Shown: positions 17,002 to 26,093, numbered from the stretch's first letter. The stretch: DNA of 64,000 bases from Acetispira formosa (nom. nud.) (GCA_023525915.1 CP026657.1:1984001-2048000), one strand, 5' to 3'. Notes: generated by a model from the sequence alone, not told the origin. Program-made: numbers and translations.

Positions 17002-19128
17002 ATGATTAGCGGCATATCGAAAATGTCCTCAATGGGCATGATGAACGTCAATGGCCAGGGGCAAGGCGGCGTCTCAGGGGTCGGCGGGGGCCTGCGGATA
17101 GAAACGGCGGCCCAGGAGACAGTGGAGCAAACTGCGGCCAAGGCCTCCATCTATGACAATTTTAAGAATGAAATGGCTTGGCGTCTGGCTGAAAGCGGCC
17201 CCAGGAAGCCGGAGCCGGACGATCCGGACCCCGACGTTCTGGCCCGGAGCCTCACCGGGGCTATGGGTGAAATAGAAAAGCTGTTCGGCCGTGAGGCGGC
17301 CACCGAGGCTATGGCCATGATTTTGACCGGCACGGCCGACGAGATGAATTTGAATACTCTGACCGGTTCCATTCAGAACGCCATGAAAAACCTCTCCCGC
17401 CAGGACCCCAACGGCATGAAAATAAAACAATTGGCCGATGGCTTCAATGAGGATCTGACCCTGGCGTTTGACCCGGACAAAGCCGCCGCTGTTTTGGAGG
17501 CCGAAAGCAGCCTCAGTCTAAGCTATGCTCTTTCCAGGCATTTCGGTTTACTGTTGGAGAATCCAGATGATTACCAGAGCCACCAGGAGTGCCGCGCCCA
17601 GTCGGAGACGGATGAGGAAGTGAAAGAAACGTCCGGAACGATAGTGGCCGGAGACTGGCAGCCGGCCAATGACACCGGGGAGATTATTTCTGTTTCAGGC
17701 GGGGAAGCTCCGGCCAAACGGGAGAAAAGTTCACAGTTGGAAATCGCTCAGATGACCGGCTTTACCGCTGACGGCGACTGGGGCGCAGTTGAGGTTATCA
17801 AACCGGAGGAAGTTGAGGACGAAGAATTGAAAATCCGGGCCCAGGAAGGTCTGGACAAAGCCGGCAACCTGAAGATGAGCGATATCATCAACCCTGATCT
17901 TGGTGATGGGCGTGAAGTGGTTGAGGGGCTGATAAAATTCCTCTCAGATGATTTGCAGGATGAGGAAGCGGCCGCCTATCTGGAGGAAGCCCTCAAAAAA
18001 GCTGATCGTGGTGAAGCGGATTTGGGGTCGAATTTTATGGAGCGCCTCAGCCAGGTCTATTCTAAAGTCGCGTCCGAGATGGATGAAGACAAACTGGCGA
18101 CCTTTGAAAATTACCTCAACGGTGATTTCAAGGACAACTTCAATGAGGTGCTGGGACGGCTTCAGAACAATCTGGTTCTGCCCCTGGCCGAGGATGTCGG
18201 GCAAATAGAATTTAGGGGCCTACAGGGGATATCCGGCGGAATGGAGAGCGATTCATTCAGCTTCCAATGGGGCTATCAGGGCGACGACTATGTGGAAAAA
18301 ACCGTCACCAAAAAAGTGATGCGGGAGGATTTTCAGGGCGTTAAAGACGCGGCCGACGATAAAGCCAGCCGCAACCAGGCTGATCTGGAATTGGCCAAAG
18401 CCCAGCGTGAAGATGAAAAGGCCTTGCGTAAGGCCGGGTATAACGTCAACACCTCCCGAACCATCAACGATGATATTCCCGTTTCGCTCGGCTATGTGGC
18501 CCCCGGCTACAGCCACATCAATCGGGACGCCCGGAAGAACGAAGGGCTCTGGAATGATCTGGAATTGTCGGACGGAGTTGAAAAGGACAGCGCGGAAGCG
18601 GCCAGCGAAGATCTGGAGCAGGCGCTGTCTTTGAAAGCCGGGCAATTGAGTCAGGCTTCGCTGGCTGAGCTGGAAAATTTTCTCTCCGACCGGTTTGGCG
18701 AAGAAAAAGCCGCGGGCATGATGGAAAGTCTGGATTGGAAAAAAGACCTCATGACCGGTCTGGCCGACATTCACCGCGATGTCCGCGAACTGGGCGATGA
18801 GAGCCGGGCGGAAGAATTTGTAAATTTTATCAATGGAGATTTGAAGCGGGAAGTTCAGGTGCTGTCGGAAAAAATCGGTCTGGAGTTCCAGGGCTGGACC
18901 GGAGGGGATGGAATCTCCGGCGAACTATCCGCCGCTTTTAAAATAAGGGGGGAGGAAGGGGAAGAGGCCATTGAGGTGGCCCTTGCGGCCAGTTCCAGGG
19001 CTTCAGTTATTGATGAACCCGCGCCGGGCGCGGATGCTGAAACCATATTGAACAAAGGGGCGGAGCCGCAAAAAACTCTGGCCTCTCAAACCCGGCAGGT
19101 CGGCATACTCATCAGGGTTACTGCCTGA
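17002..19128 (+). CDS. Large acidic protein of unknown function with internal repeats
   Basis: 708 residues, not recognised. The first 30 residues are Gly/Met/Ser-rich, without a signal peptide or membrane segment. A repeated module of about 70-100 residues can be seen: at about 326-430 (FENYLNGDFKDNFNEVLGRL then FRGLQGISGGMESDSF) and at about 570-650 (FVNFINGDLKREVQVLSEKI then FQGWTGGDGISGELSA). A weaker version (LTGTADEMNLNTLTG...) lies near 102-152. The linkers are rich in Asp, Glu, Lys and Ala. An ATG with a G-rich site in front is the only plausible start. It is divergent from cydAB and flanked downstream by a hairpin and a composite repeat, so the context gives no function. Confidence 0.8.
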   Translation: MISGISKMSSMGMMNVNGQGQGGVSGVGGGLRIETAAQETVEQTAAKASIYDNFKNEMAWRLAESGPRKPEPDDPDPDVLARSLTGAMGEIEKLFGREAATEAMAMILTGTADEMNLNTLTGSIQNAMKNLSRQDPNGMKIKQLADGFNEDLTLAFDPDKAAAVLEAESSLSLSYALSRHFGLLLENPDDYQSHQECRAQSETDEEVKETSGTIVAGDWQPANDTGEIISVSGGEAPAKREKSSQLEIAQMTGFTADGDWGAVEVIKPEEVEDEELKIRAQEGLDKAGNLKMSDIINPDLGDGREVVEGLIKFLSDDLQDEEAAAYLEEALKKADRGEADLGSNFMERLSQVYSKVASEMDEDKLATFENYLNGDFKDNFNEVLGRLQNNLVLPLAEDVGQIEFRGLQGISGGMESDSFSFQWGYQGDDYVEKTVTKKVMREDFQGVKDAADDKASRNQADLELAKAQREDEKALRKAGYNVNTSRTINDDIPVSLGYVAPGYSHINRDARKNEGLWNDLELSDGVEKDSAEAASEDLEQALSLKAGQLSQASLAELENFLSDRFGEEKAAGMMESLDWKKDLMTGLADIHRDVRELGDESRAEEFVNFINGDLKREVQVLSEKIGLEFQGWTGGDGISGELSAAFKIRGEEGEEAIEVALAASSRASVIDEPAPGADAETILNKGAEPQKTLASQTRQVGILIRVTA

Positions 19129-19129
19129 A

Positions 19130-19159
19130 GGGCGGCCCGGTCCTGGGACCGGACCGCCC
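19130..19159 (+). terminator. Hairpin after the 708-residue gene
   Basis: GGGCGGCCCGGTCC and GGACCGGACCGCCC form an imperfect stem straight after the stop codon. No T-run. Confidence 0.5.
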
Positions 19160-19297
19160 AGACTCCCCGTCTGGCAGGGAGCCCTCTACGTTTCGCCATT
19201 CAGGCTGCTGAACGAAACGGAGAGTGTGTGATTTGGCTCCGTTCCGTCAACATCTTGAGTAATCGCCCCTCCAGGGCAATCGCTTGAAACTATCTTA

Positions 19298-19796
19298 GAT
19301 AAAACCCGGCCGAGCGGGCGAAAAAATTTCTGACGTCGCTCGTAATTTTCTCGTATTCCCGGCCGGGTGACTTCATCGGCATTCTGTTTTGTCCGTGCCC
19401 GTCCGGGGAGCAAAATTACGAGCGACTTACAGAAAATTTTTCGCCCGCCCGGCCTGGTCAGTGTCGGCGTTTGGGTGAGGTTACTATTGGGGTCCTCTTG
19501 CATAAGCCAACCAAAACCAGGAGGACGGGGCGGTGAGATATCTCCAGAGGGGACCACGATTTTTGCGTAACTCTGAGCCGTCAGTTTAAGAGAAAAGGTC
19601 TATATTTTAAAAATAGCAGGTCGACCCGATAGGGGAGACGGAGCGCCAGCGACTGGTTTTGAGGCATAAAAGCCGCTCGCGAAGCAAAAACCACGCTTTT
19701 TGCGTAGTGGACGGGCCGCCTGTTTAAGGGAAGAAGCCATACTTTAAATCGCCCCACTATGGAGATATCTCACCGCCCCGTCCTCCGGGTTTTACC
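19298..19796. repeat. ~500-bp composite inverted-repeat element, copy 1
   Basis: Bounded by GATAAAACCCGG and CCGGGTTTTACC. The left part (to about 19512) holds long imperfect arms (AAAATTACGAGCGAC and its inverse). The right part has 27-bp perfect inverted repeats (19520-19546 starting GGAGGACGGGGCGG, and 19760-19786). A family A repeat lies between the 27-bp arms. The second copy is at 35947-37635. Together with the hairpin at 19130 it accounts for most of the 717-base gene-free stretch. Confidence 0.7.
19598..19745 (-). repeat. MITE-like repeat family A, inverted copy nested in the composite element
   Basis: Contains the reverse complements of the family landmarks: AAAATAGCAGGTCGACCC, GAGCGCCAGCGACTGG and CAAAAACCACGCTTTTTG. 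The ends are degenerate. It is the only inverted family A copy in the window. Confidence 0.7.
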
Positions 19797-19845
19797 GGAA
19801 ATCCATTCCGGGCGATTCGCCCCCAGCCGCCATCAGGCGGCTTTT

Positions 19846-21138
19846 TTATTTTGCCCCGCTCAGAAGTTCAGGCAACAGCATAGTGATTTTCGGAAAATAC
19901 GTCAACAGGGTTAGGGCCAGGAGTGAGGCGAACAGGTAGCCCCAGTTGGCTTTGATCAAAGCTTCTATCTTCATTTTGGTGATGCCGCAAGCCACGAAAA
20001 GATTCACGCCCAAGGGAGGGGTGATCATGCCGATAGCCAGGTTGATGGTCATCACTATACCGAAGTGGACCGGATTAATGCCCAGATCCATAATCACCGG
20101 AAAGAAGATGGGGGCCAGGATGATAATGGCCGCGTTGGTCTCCATAAAGGTTCCGACAATGAGCAACAGAACGTTGGTAATCATCAGGAAGACAAAAGGA
20201 TCGCTGGTGATGTTGATAAAGAAAGCGGCGATCTGGCCGGGAATCCCTTCACGGGTCAGAAGCTGGCCGAAGACCATGGCCGTGGCAATCAACAGCATGA
20301 CCATGGCGCTGGAAATGGCCGAACGTTTCAGGATTTCCGGCAAATCCTTGAGCTTGATTTCTTTATAAACAAAGTAGGAGATCAAAAAGCCATAGACCAC
20401 GGCCACATTGGCCGCCTCAGTCGGGGTGAAGACGCTGCCGTATATGCCGCCCAGAATGATGACCGGCATAAGAAGGGCCAGAACGGCCTCTTTGGAGGCG
20501 GCCATCAGTTCGCCCTTCTCCGTGGTGGCCGTGCCCTTATAGCCGTATTTTTTGGATACGATTACAGCCACAATCATCAGGGTCAGACCGATGCAGAGGC
20601 CCGGCAGAAAACCGCCCATGAACAGTTGGCCGATGGAGGTGTTTGTGACCACGCCATAGGTGATCATGGGAATGCTGGGCGGAATGATCACGCCGATGTA
20701 ACCGGCCGAGGCCTGGGTGGCGCTGGCAAACGGGAGGCTGTAGCCCTGCCGCACCATGGCCGGAATCATCAGGCAGCCAATGGCCGCGACCGTAGCCGGG
20801 CCGGAGCCGCTGATGGCCGCGAAGAACATTGAGGCCATGATGGTCACCAGGGCCAGGCCGCCGGTGAAGGAACCGACCAGGGCCGAGGCCACGCGAATGA
20901 GACGGCGGGAGATGCCGCCCTTTTCCATGAGCGCCCCGGCCACCATAAAGAAAGGCACGGCCATGAGGGGAAAGGAATCGCCCACGGCGGTGAACATTTT
21001 CTGCGGCGCAATCAGGAGCGACATGTTGGGATGGAGATACAGCGAGATCAGCGAAGACAGGCCGATGCTCACGGCCACCGGCACCCGCATGAGTATCAGA
21101 AGGATGAAGGTTCCGAACAGAATAAAACTTATTGACAT
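19846..21138 (-). CDS. dctM: TRAP transporter large permease subunit
   Basis: 430 residues, about 12 hydrophobic segments, with DctM-family motifs such as VPFFMVAGALMEKGGISRRL and AISGSGPATVAAIG. It forms the ion-driven channel of a tripartite transporter for organic acids in the inner membrane. Its start overlaps the end of the small permease gene by 10 bases. It is the last gene of the dctP-dctQ-dctM run, read leftwards. The nearby IlvD/Edd dehydratase and GntR regulator suggest a sugar-acid or hydroxy-acid substrate; this is an inference. Confidence 0.94.
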   Translation of the reverse strand: MSISFILFGTFILLILMRVPVAVSIGLSSLISLYLHPNMSLLIAPQKMFTAVGDSFPLMAVPFFMVAGALMEKGGISRRLIRVASALVGSFTGGLALVTIMASMFFAAISGSGPATVAAIGCLMIPAMVRQGYSLPFASATQASAGYIGVIIPPSIPMITYGVVTNTSIGQLFMGGFLPGLCIGLTLMIVAVIVSKKYGYKGTATTEKGELMAASKEAVLALLMPVIILGGIYGSVFTPTEAANVAVVYGFLISYFVYKEIKLKDLPEILKRSAISSAMVMLLIATAMVFGQLLTREGIPGQIAAFFINITSDPFVFLMITNVLLLIVGTFMETNAAIIILAPIFFPVIMDLGINPVHFGIVMTINLAIGMITPPLGVNLFVACGITKMKIEALIKANWGYLFASLLALTLLTYFPKITMLLPELLSGAK

Positions 21139-21662
21139 TGTTCGGCCTCCTCATTTTCCTTAATTTTGTCAAAATTCCGGTATTCCTCAATCATGGCCTG
21201 GGCAAAGCGGATGGACATGAACAGGGAACCCAAAAGGATCGGCAGATAGGCTATCCACATGGGAATTTCCATGGCCGGGGAAATCTGCCCCATGCGGGCG
21301 ATGCGGGCAATGGCCAGATAGCCGACATAGCTCATGGCCAGGCCGAAAGCGACCGAGCAAAGGCCGGAAAAAATGATATCAAATTTCTGAAAGGCTTTAG
21401 GCATAATATTGACAAAGGCGGCCACGCCGATGTGAACGCCCTCCCGCGCCCCCATGCTGGCCCCGATGAAGACCACCCAGGTCATGAGGTAGCGGGCCAG
21501 TTCTTCCGACCAGGGCAGCGAGTAGTGAACAACGTATCTGAAAAAAACCTGAAGGAAGACCACGATAATCATCAGCATCAGCGACACCGTGACCAGGGTG
21601 GACTCCAGAACCGACAGCCCTCTTAAAATGGCCGGTTCACTTGATGCGTTGGAACTGGACAT
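21129..21662 (-). CDS. dctQ: TRAP transporter small permease subunit
   Basis: 177 residues, four hydrophobic helices, with the DctQ-type stretch PWSEELARYLMTWVVFIGAS. It partners the large permease next to it, with coding ends overlapping by 10 bases. A ribosome site (GAGGT) lies ahead of the ATG. Assignment rests on motif, size and gene order. Confidence 0.92.
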   Translation of the reverse strand: MSSSNASSEPAILRGLSVLESTLVTVSLMLMIIVVFLQVFFRYVVHYSLPWSEELARYLMTWVVFIGASMGAREGVHIGVAAFVNIMPKAFQKFDIIFSGLCSVAFGLAMSYVGYLAIARIARMGQISPAMEIPMWIAYLPILLGSLFMSIRFAQAMIEEYRNFDKIKENEEAEQCQ

Positions 21663-21724
21663 GAAAACCTCACCTCAATTCAAACCCGGCCCTCTCTAGA
21701 GGGCCGGGGCGTGATTGACACTTG

Positions 21725-22705
21725 TTACTTGGTGGCTTCGAGAATGGCGTTTAAGCGGTCAACGCCGACTTCCTTTTCAAACTCTTTGTAAATGGGGGCC
21801 ATGGCTTCTTTCCAGACGGCCTTGTCAACCGTGGTGACGGTCATGCCTTTGGCTTCCAGCTCTTTCTGGGCCTGGGCCACTTCCTTCTGATTCAGTTCAC
21901 GCTGAAAAATTTTGGCTTCGTCGGCGGCTTCCTGCACGGCTTTCTGCTGCTCGGGGGTCAGCTTGTTCCAGGCTTCCAGGCCGATCAGGAGCGGAGCGGG
22001 TGAATAAAAGTGCTCGGTCAGGGAGAGATATTTCTGCACTTCATAATACTTGCTGGTGTAAATGCCGGTCAGGGGGTTTTCCTGGCCGTCGACGGTTTTT
22101 TGCTGAAGAGCGGTGAACACTTCACCGGAGGCGATGGGGGTGGGGTCAGCGCCCAGAGCGCGGAAAGTGGCCATGTGGATTTTATTTTCCATGGTGCGGA
22201 TCTTCAGGCCCTTGAGGTCTTCGGGGGTCTTGATTTCCAGCTTGGAATTGGTGATGTTGCGAAAACCGTTTTCCCAGAAAGCCAGGCCGATCAGATCAGC
22301 CTTTTTGATGCCCTCCATGCTGGCCTGACCAATGGGGCCGTCGAGAATTTCATAAGCCTGGGCCGGGCTGGTGAAGAGGTAAGGCAGGTCATAGACCAGA
22401 AAATCCTTGCTGAAACCGGCCATGGGCGCGGTGGAGATGAGGCAGACATCAGTGGTGCCCATCTGGAGGGCTTCCACCAGTTCGCGCTCGTTGCCAAGCT
22501 GGGCGCTGTGAAAAACTTCGACCTTCACTTCGCCGCCGGTTTTGGCGTCAACCAGTTCAGCGAATTTTTCCATGCCCACATGATAGGGATGGACCGGGGC
22601 CAGGACGTGACCGGCTTTCAGCGTCACGGCCGACCAGGCCGGAGCGGCCGCAAAGACCGTCAGGACGGCCAGAAGCACAAGCGATTTGAGGGTGATGGAC
22701 TTCAT
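21725..22705 (-). CDS. dctP: TRAP transporter periplasmic solute-binding protein
   Basis: 326 residues from the ATG at 22705 (AAGGAG six bases upstream; an in-frame extension to 22735 lacks a site). It has a Sec signal peptide ending near PAWSA. Motifs of the DctP/TeaA family are visible: HPYHVGMEKFAELV, FWENGFRNITNS and GEVFTALQQKTVDGQENP. The conserved Arg in LKIRTMEN normally binds the substrate carboxylate. It collects the solute in the periplasm for the dctQM permease. It is the first gene of the TRAP operon. Between it and ilvD lies a family A repeat. Confidence 0.95.
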   Translation of the reverse strand: MKSITLKSLVLLAVLTVFAAAPAWSAVTLKAGHVLAPVHPYHVGMEKFAELVDAKTGGEVKVEVFHSAQLGNERELVEALQMGTTDVCLISTAPMAGFSKDFLVYDLPYLFTSPAQAYEILDGPIGQASMEGIKKADLIGLAFWENGFRNITNSKLEIKTPEDLKGLKIRTMENKIHMATFRALGADPTPIASGEVFTALQQKTVDGQENPLTGIYTSKYYEVQKYLSLTEHFYSPAPLLIGLEAWNKLTPEQQKAVQEAADEAKIFQRELNQKEVAQAQKELEAKGMTVTTVDKAVWKEAMAPIYKEFEKEVGVDRLNAILEATK

Positions 22706-22815
22706 GGAACTCTCCTTCTTCTCAATGAGAAACAATTGCGCCGCAGGGGCTTGGTTTAAACGGCCGGGCGCTGTTCACCCGGCCGGTGGTGCGAGGGGTT
22801 TGGCCCCGCTATTTC

Positions 22816-22988
22816 AGCAATTCTCAAAGTAAACTGTTTCCCTTGAACTGGCAGCCAGCAGCTACGCAAAAAGCATGGTTTTTGCTCCGCAAGCGGCTTG
22901 GGGGGCCTTAAAACCAGTCGCTGACGCTCCGTCTCCCCTATGGGTCGACCTGCTATTTTGAAAATGCCGTCTAATTTGAGAATTGCTG
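22816..22988 (+). repeat. MITE-like repeat family A, copy at the 3' end of ilvD
   Basis: 173 bp with ends AGCAATTCTCAAAGTAAAC and TTTGAGAATTGCT, three bases from the ilvD stop codon. It carries all family landmarks. Confidence 0.85.
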
Positions 22989-22991
22989 CCG

Positions 22992-24665
22992 CTATTTGTC
23001 GGCTCTTGTTTTTATGATCGCGCCGTAAGCGGCCGATTGAGCCAGTTGAGCATAAAGATATAAATAGCCTTTGGTGACACGCGCCTCGGGCGGCTGCCAG
23101 CCCTCTTTGCGGGCGGCCAGCTCTTTTTCCGAAACCTCCAGCTCCAGCTTCTGGGCGGCGATATCAATGGCGATCATGTCCCCGTCTTTGATCAGGGCAA
23201 TGGGGCCGCCTTCCTGAGCCTCCGGCGACACATGGCCGACAAAGCAGCCGTTATTGGTGCCGGAGAAACGGCCGTCGGTGACCAGAGCCGTTTTTTTGGC
23301 CAGCCCCAAACCGTGGAGAAGCTTCAGGGCCTTGAACATTTCAGGCATGCCAGGGCCCCCCTTGGGGCCTTCATAGCGAATGACCAGCACTTCGCCGCCC
23401 TTGATTTTACCGGCCATAATAGCCTGATTAGCTTCCTCTTCCGAATTGAAGCAGACGGCCGGGCCCCTGAACACGCGCTGGGACGGATCAATGGCCGCCG
23501 GTTTGGTCACCGCGCCCAGCGGCGAAATGTTGCCGTAAAGAACGCCCAGTCCGCCGGTGGTTTCAAAGGGTTCAGCGAATGTTTTGATGACTTCGTTGTC
23601 CGGCGATTTGATTCCCTTAAGGTTCTCGGCCACAGTCTGGCCATCCACTGTCATGGAGCCGGTGTGGATAAGGCTGGTCAATTCGCTCATCACGGCCGGA
23701 ACGCCGCCTGATTCATAAAAATCGATAACGTTGGCGCTGGCGGACGGGTTCATCTTGGCAATCAACGGAGTGGAGCGGCTCATCTTATCGAACATGTTCA
23801 GGTCGAAATCAAGCTCGGCCTCATAGGCAATGGCCGGGACATGAAGGGCCGCGTTGGTCGAGCCGCCAATGGCCGAAGTCAGGCGCACGGCATTTTCAAT
23901 GGAGTCAGCGGTAATAATCTGGCGGGCCGTGATATTCTTTTCCACCAGTTTCACAATGGCCTGGCCGCTCCTTTGAGCTACGGCCAGACGGGCCGAACTG
24001 ACAGCCGGGACCATGGCGCTGCCGGACAGCGACATACCCAGGGCTTCAGCCAGACAGCACATGGTGTTGGCCGTCCCCAGAAAGGAGCAGGAGCCGCAGC
24101 CGGGCGCACAGCGGTTTTCCATGCTCAAGAGATCATCGTCGGTTATCTGACCGGCCAAAAGACGGCCCACACCTTCAATGATGCTGGTGCTGTCGCTTTT
24201 GCGGTTGTGGAGGAAAGGGCCGCCCTGCATAGGGCCGCCGCCCACGAAAATGGCCGGGAGATCCAGGCGGGCCGCGGCCATCAGCATGCCCGGCACAATT
24301 TTGTCGCAGGAACCCAGAAGCACAATGGCGTCATACTGGTGGGCCTCGACCATCAACTCGATGGAATTGGCGATAACATCGCGGGTGGGCAGAATATAGC
24401 GCATGCCCTCATGACCTTCGGCGATGCCGTCGCAGGCCCCGATGACCCCGAATTCGACCGGGGTGCCGCCGGCCATACGAATGCCGTCACAAACGGCCTT
24501 GGCCACGCTTTTGAGATTGAAATGGCCAGGCACGGTGGTGCTCCAGGCGTTGGCCACACCGATCAGCGGACGGGACAGATCCTCATCCGTATAGCCCATG
24601 GTCTTGAAATAAGCCCGATTGATGCTCCATTCCGGCCTCTTCAAAATCTTTTGACTGCGCTGCAT
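22992..24665 (-). CDS. ilvD: Dihydroxy-acid dehydratase family protein (IlvD/Edd)
   Basis: 557 residues from the ATG at 24665 (AAGGAG upstream). Conserved Fe-S ligands and active-site motifs are visible: GSCDKIVPGML, APGCGSCSFLGTANTM and FSGTNNGCFVGHVSPEA. The family removes water from 2,3-dihydroxy acids: IlvD in branched-chain amino acid synthesis, other members on sugar acids. The length fits classical short IlvD proteins. No other ilv or leu gene is near; a GntR/FCD regulator and a TRAP importer flank it. A role in sugar-acid catabolism is therefore as plausible as biosynthesis. It ends with TAG. Confidence 0.88.
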   Translation of the reverse strand: MQRSQKILKRPEWSINRAYFKTMGYTDEDLSRPLIGVANAWSTTVPGHFNLKSVAKAVCDGIRMAGGTPVEFGVIGACDGIAEGHEGMRYILPTRDVIANSIELMVEAHQYDAIVLLGSCDKIVPGMLMAAARLDLPAIFVGGGPMQGGPFLHNRKSDSTSIIEGVGRLLAGQITDDDLLSMENRCAPGCGSCSFLGTANTMCCLAEALGMSLSGSAMVPAVSSARLAVAQRSGQAIVKLVEKNITARQIITADSIENAVRLTSAIGGSTNAALHVPAIAYEAELDFDLNMFDKMSRSTPLIAKMNPSASANVIDFYESGGVPAVMSELTSLIHTGSMTVDGQTVAENLKGIKSPDNEVIKTFAEPFETTGGLGVLYGNISPLGAVTKPAAIDPSQRVFRGPAVCFNSEEEANQAIMAGKIKGGEVLVIRYEGPKGGPGMPEMFKALKLLHGLGLAKKTALVTDGRFSGTNNGCFVGHVSPEAQEGGPIALIKDGDMIAIDIAAQKLELEVSEKELAARKEGWQPPEARVTKGYLYLYAQLAQSAAYGAIIKTRADK

Positions 24666-24732
24666 TAATTTATCTCCTTTTCGACTGAACCAGTACATGG
24701 TCAATCTTATAATTTCGGAACCGCATTGACCC

Positions 24733-24813
24733 GCCGGGAGCGGGAAGTTTTGTCCCGACTCCGTTCCGGGGGTCTTTAGTCACGGAGCCGGGACAAAACT
24801 TCCCGCTCCCGGC
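24733..24813 (+). repeat. 81-bp palindrome (first of a cluster)
   Basis: 32-bp arms beginning GCCGGGAGCGGGAAG with one mismatch, around the loop TCCGGGGGTCTTTAGTC. Confidence 0.8.
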
Positions 24814-25025
24814 TCCCACTTGATCAGGCACACTTTCCAGCCCTCAAGAAAGCCGACCAGGCAGCCGCCGGGAGGAATGTTTGGGCCCGGATTCGTTCCG
24901 GGGGTCTTTAGTCACGGAGCCGGGACAAAACTTCCCGCTCCCGGCTCCCACTTGATCAGGCACACTTTCCAGCCCTCAAGAAAGCCGACCAGGCAGCCGC
25001 CGGGAGGAATGTTTGGGCCCGGATT
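24762..25025 (+). repeat. Two exact 132-bp tandem copies spanning palindrome halves
   Basis: Bases 24762-24893 are repeated exactly as 24894-25025. The unit starts at the loop (CGTTCCGGGGGTC). It includes a right palindrome arm, a 51-base spacer and the left arm of the next palindrome. The middle palindrome is therefore a chimera with non-matching arms. This is the footprint of a recent tandem duplication. Confidence 0.9.
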
Positions 25026-25078
25026 CGTTCCGGGGGTCTTTAGTCACGAATCCGGGCCAAAACATTCCTCCCGGCGGC
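24996..25078 (+). repeat. 83-bp palindrome (last of the cluster)
   Basis: 33-bp arms starting GCCGCCGGGAGGAATG with one mismatch, and the same loop TCCGGGGGTCTTTAGTC. With the two preceding items it fills most of the 605-base gap between the regulator gene and ilvD. Confidence 0.8.
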
Positions 25079-25270
25079 GGTCGCCAGCTAACATTGTCAG
25101 GCGATGGCCCGGCTTCCCCAATCCTGATTTTTGGATAAACTTCTCCATGGCCGGAGAAAAACCAGCCAAACTAATGTGATGATCAGGCCCGCGCGAAGCG
25201 GCGGCAATACTATCCCGTCGCGGCCGGTTCATTAAACCGGCCGTCCTGATAATCACCATACCCCTTAAAA

Positions 25271-25975
25271 TCAGGCGTCGTGAACTACGGTTGAAACTTT
25301 CAGGTTCTCCTGCCAGGGCAGAAGCTTTAAATGCTCTTCCATGTGGAATACGGCCTTTTTGGGATCGCGGTCCACTATGGCGTTGTAAACCCCCAGATGA
25401 CCTTCATAATAAAGCTTCATCCGGGCCGGATTCAAATGCGATGTATCCACGCAAATAGCTATGCAGTGCGATAAATTCTCCATCACCTTGATGAAGAGCG
25501 AATTGCCGGTCAGCCGCGACAGCAGCAGGTGATAATCCAGATCAGCCTGGGCCCACATCTCGGTGTCGCCTTTGGCCAGGGCTTCTTCCTGAAGGTCAAG
25601 GTTTTCACGCACCAATTTCAGCCCGGCCGGGGTGGCGTTACTGACGGCCGAGACCGCAATGGCCGGTTCCAGAGCCCAGCGAAACTGATAAATTTCAGTC
25701 ATGCGCGGGTTGTCGTTGAAAATGGTGGTGTGGCCGTTATGGCCGCCGGCTTCGTCGAGATCGCTGAAGATAAAGGTGCCGCTGCCGGGCCGGCTCTTCA
25801 GAAGCCCGCTCGTCTCCAGGGATTTAATAGCCTCCCGGAGGGTGTGGCGGGATACGTTCATGGCCTCGGCCAGTTCCCTTTCGGGCGGCAGCTTGTCACC
25901 GATCTTCAGGTGCCCTTCGGCAATCAACTGCTTGATTTTTATTTCCACCCGCGTGGAGAGTCGTCTGTTGTTCAT
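25271..25975 (-). CDS. GntR-family regulator, FadR/FCD subfamily
   Basis: 234 residues from the ATG at 25975. An N-terminal winged helix-turn-helix (KLPPERELAEAMNVSRHTLREAIKSLETSGLL, about residues 30-62, is a textbook GntR pattern) is followed by an FCD effector-binding domain with the metal-ligand pattern DLDYHLLLSRLTGN and a late His (EGHLGVYNAI). Such regulators bind organic acids or sugar acids. Just upstream are two TGGTTNAACCR palindromes overlapping its own promoter, so it is almost certainly autoregulated. It probably also controls ilvD and dctPQM downstream on the same strand and perhaps the NCS2 permease upstream; this is inferred from position. Confidence 0.92.
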   Translation of the reverse strand: MNNRRLSTRVEIKIKQLIAEGHLKIGDKLPPERELAEAMNVSRHTLREAIKSLETSGLLKSRPGSGTFIFSDLDEAGGHNGHTTIFNDNPRMTEIYQFRWALEPAIAVSAVSNATPAGLKLVRENLDLQEEALAKGDTEMWAQADLDYHLLLSRLTGNSLFIKVMENLSHCIAICVDTSHLNPARMKLYYEGHLGVYNAIVDRDPKKAVFHMEEHLKLLPWQENLKVSTVVHDA

Positions 25976-26093
25976 TGCTTTATCGCATCCCTGCAACTAT
26001 ACGGTTGGCAGCGGTTAGAAATATCGGCACAGCACTGGCTTGCCGTGAATATACGACAGTCGGCGCGTGTCGGAATACTGGACATCTCTCATG

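Noticed and set aside
20065..20832. Open frame antisense to dctM
   Set aside because: Shadow frame with Asp/His/Gln-rich composition over a well recognised TRAP permease.
24733..25078. CRISPR array
   Set aside because: Only two full units, 132 bp each, fully identical with no variable spacers, built from palindrome halves; no cas genes.
24820..25179. Plus-strand frame with two identical blocks
   Set aside because: Translation of the 132-bp tandem duplication of palindromic sequence; no ribosome site or known protein.
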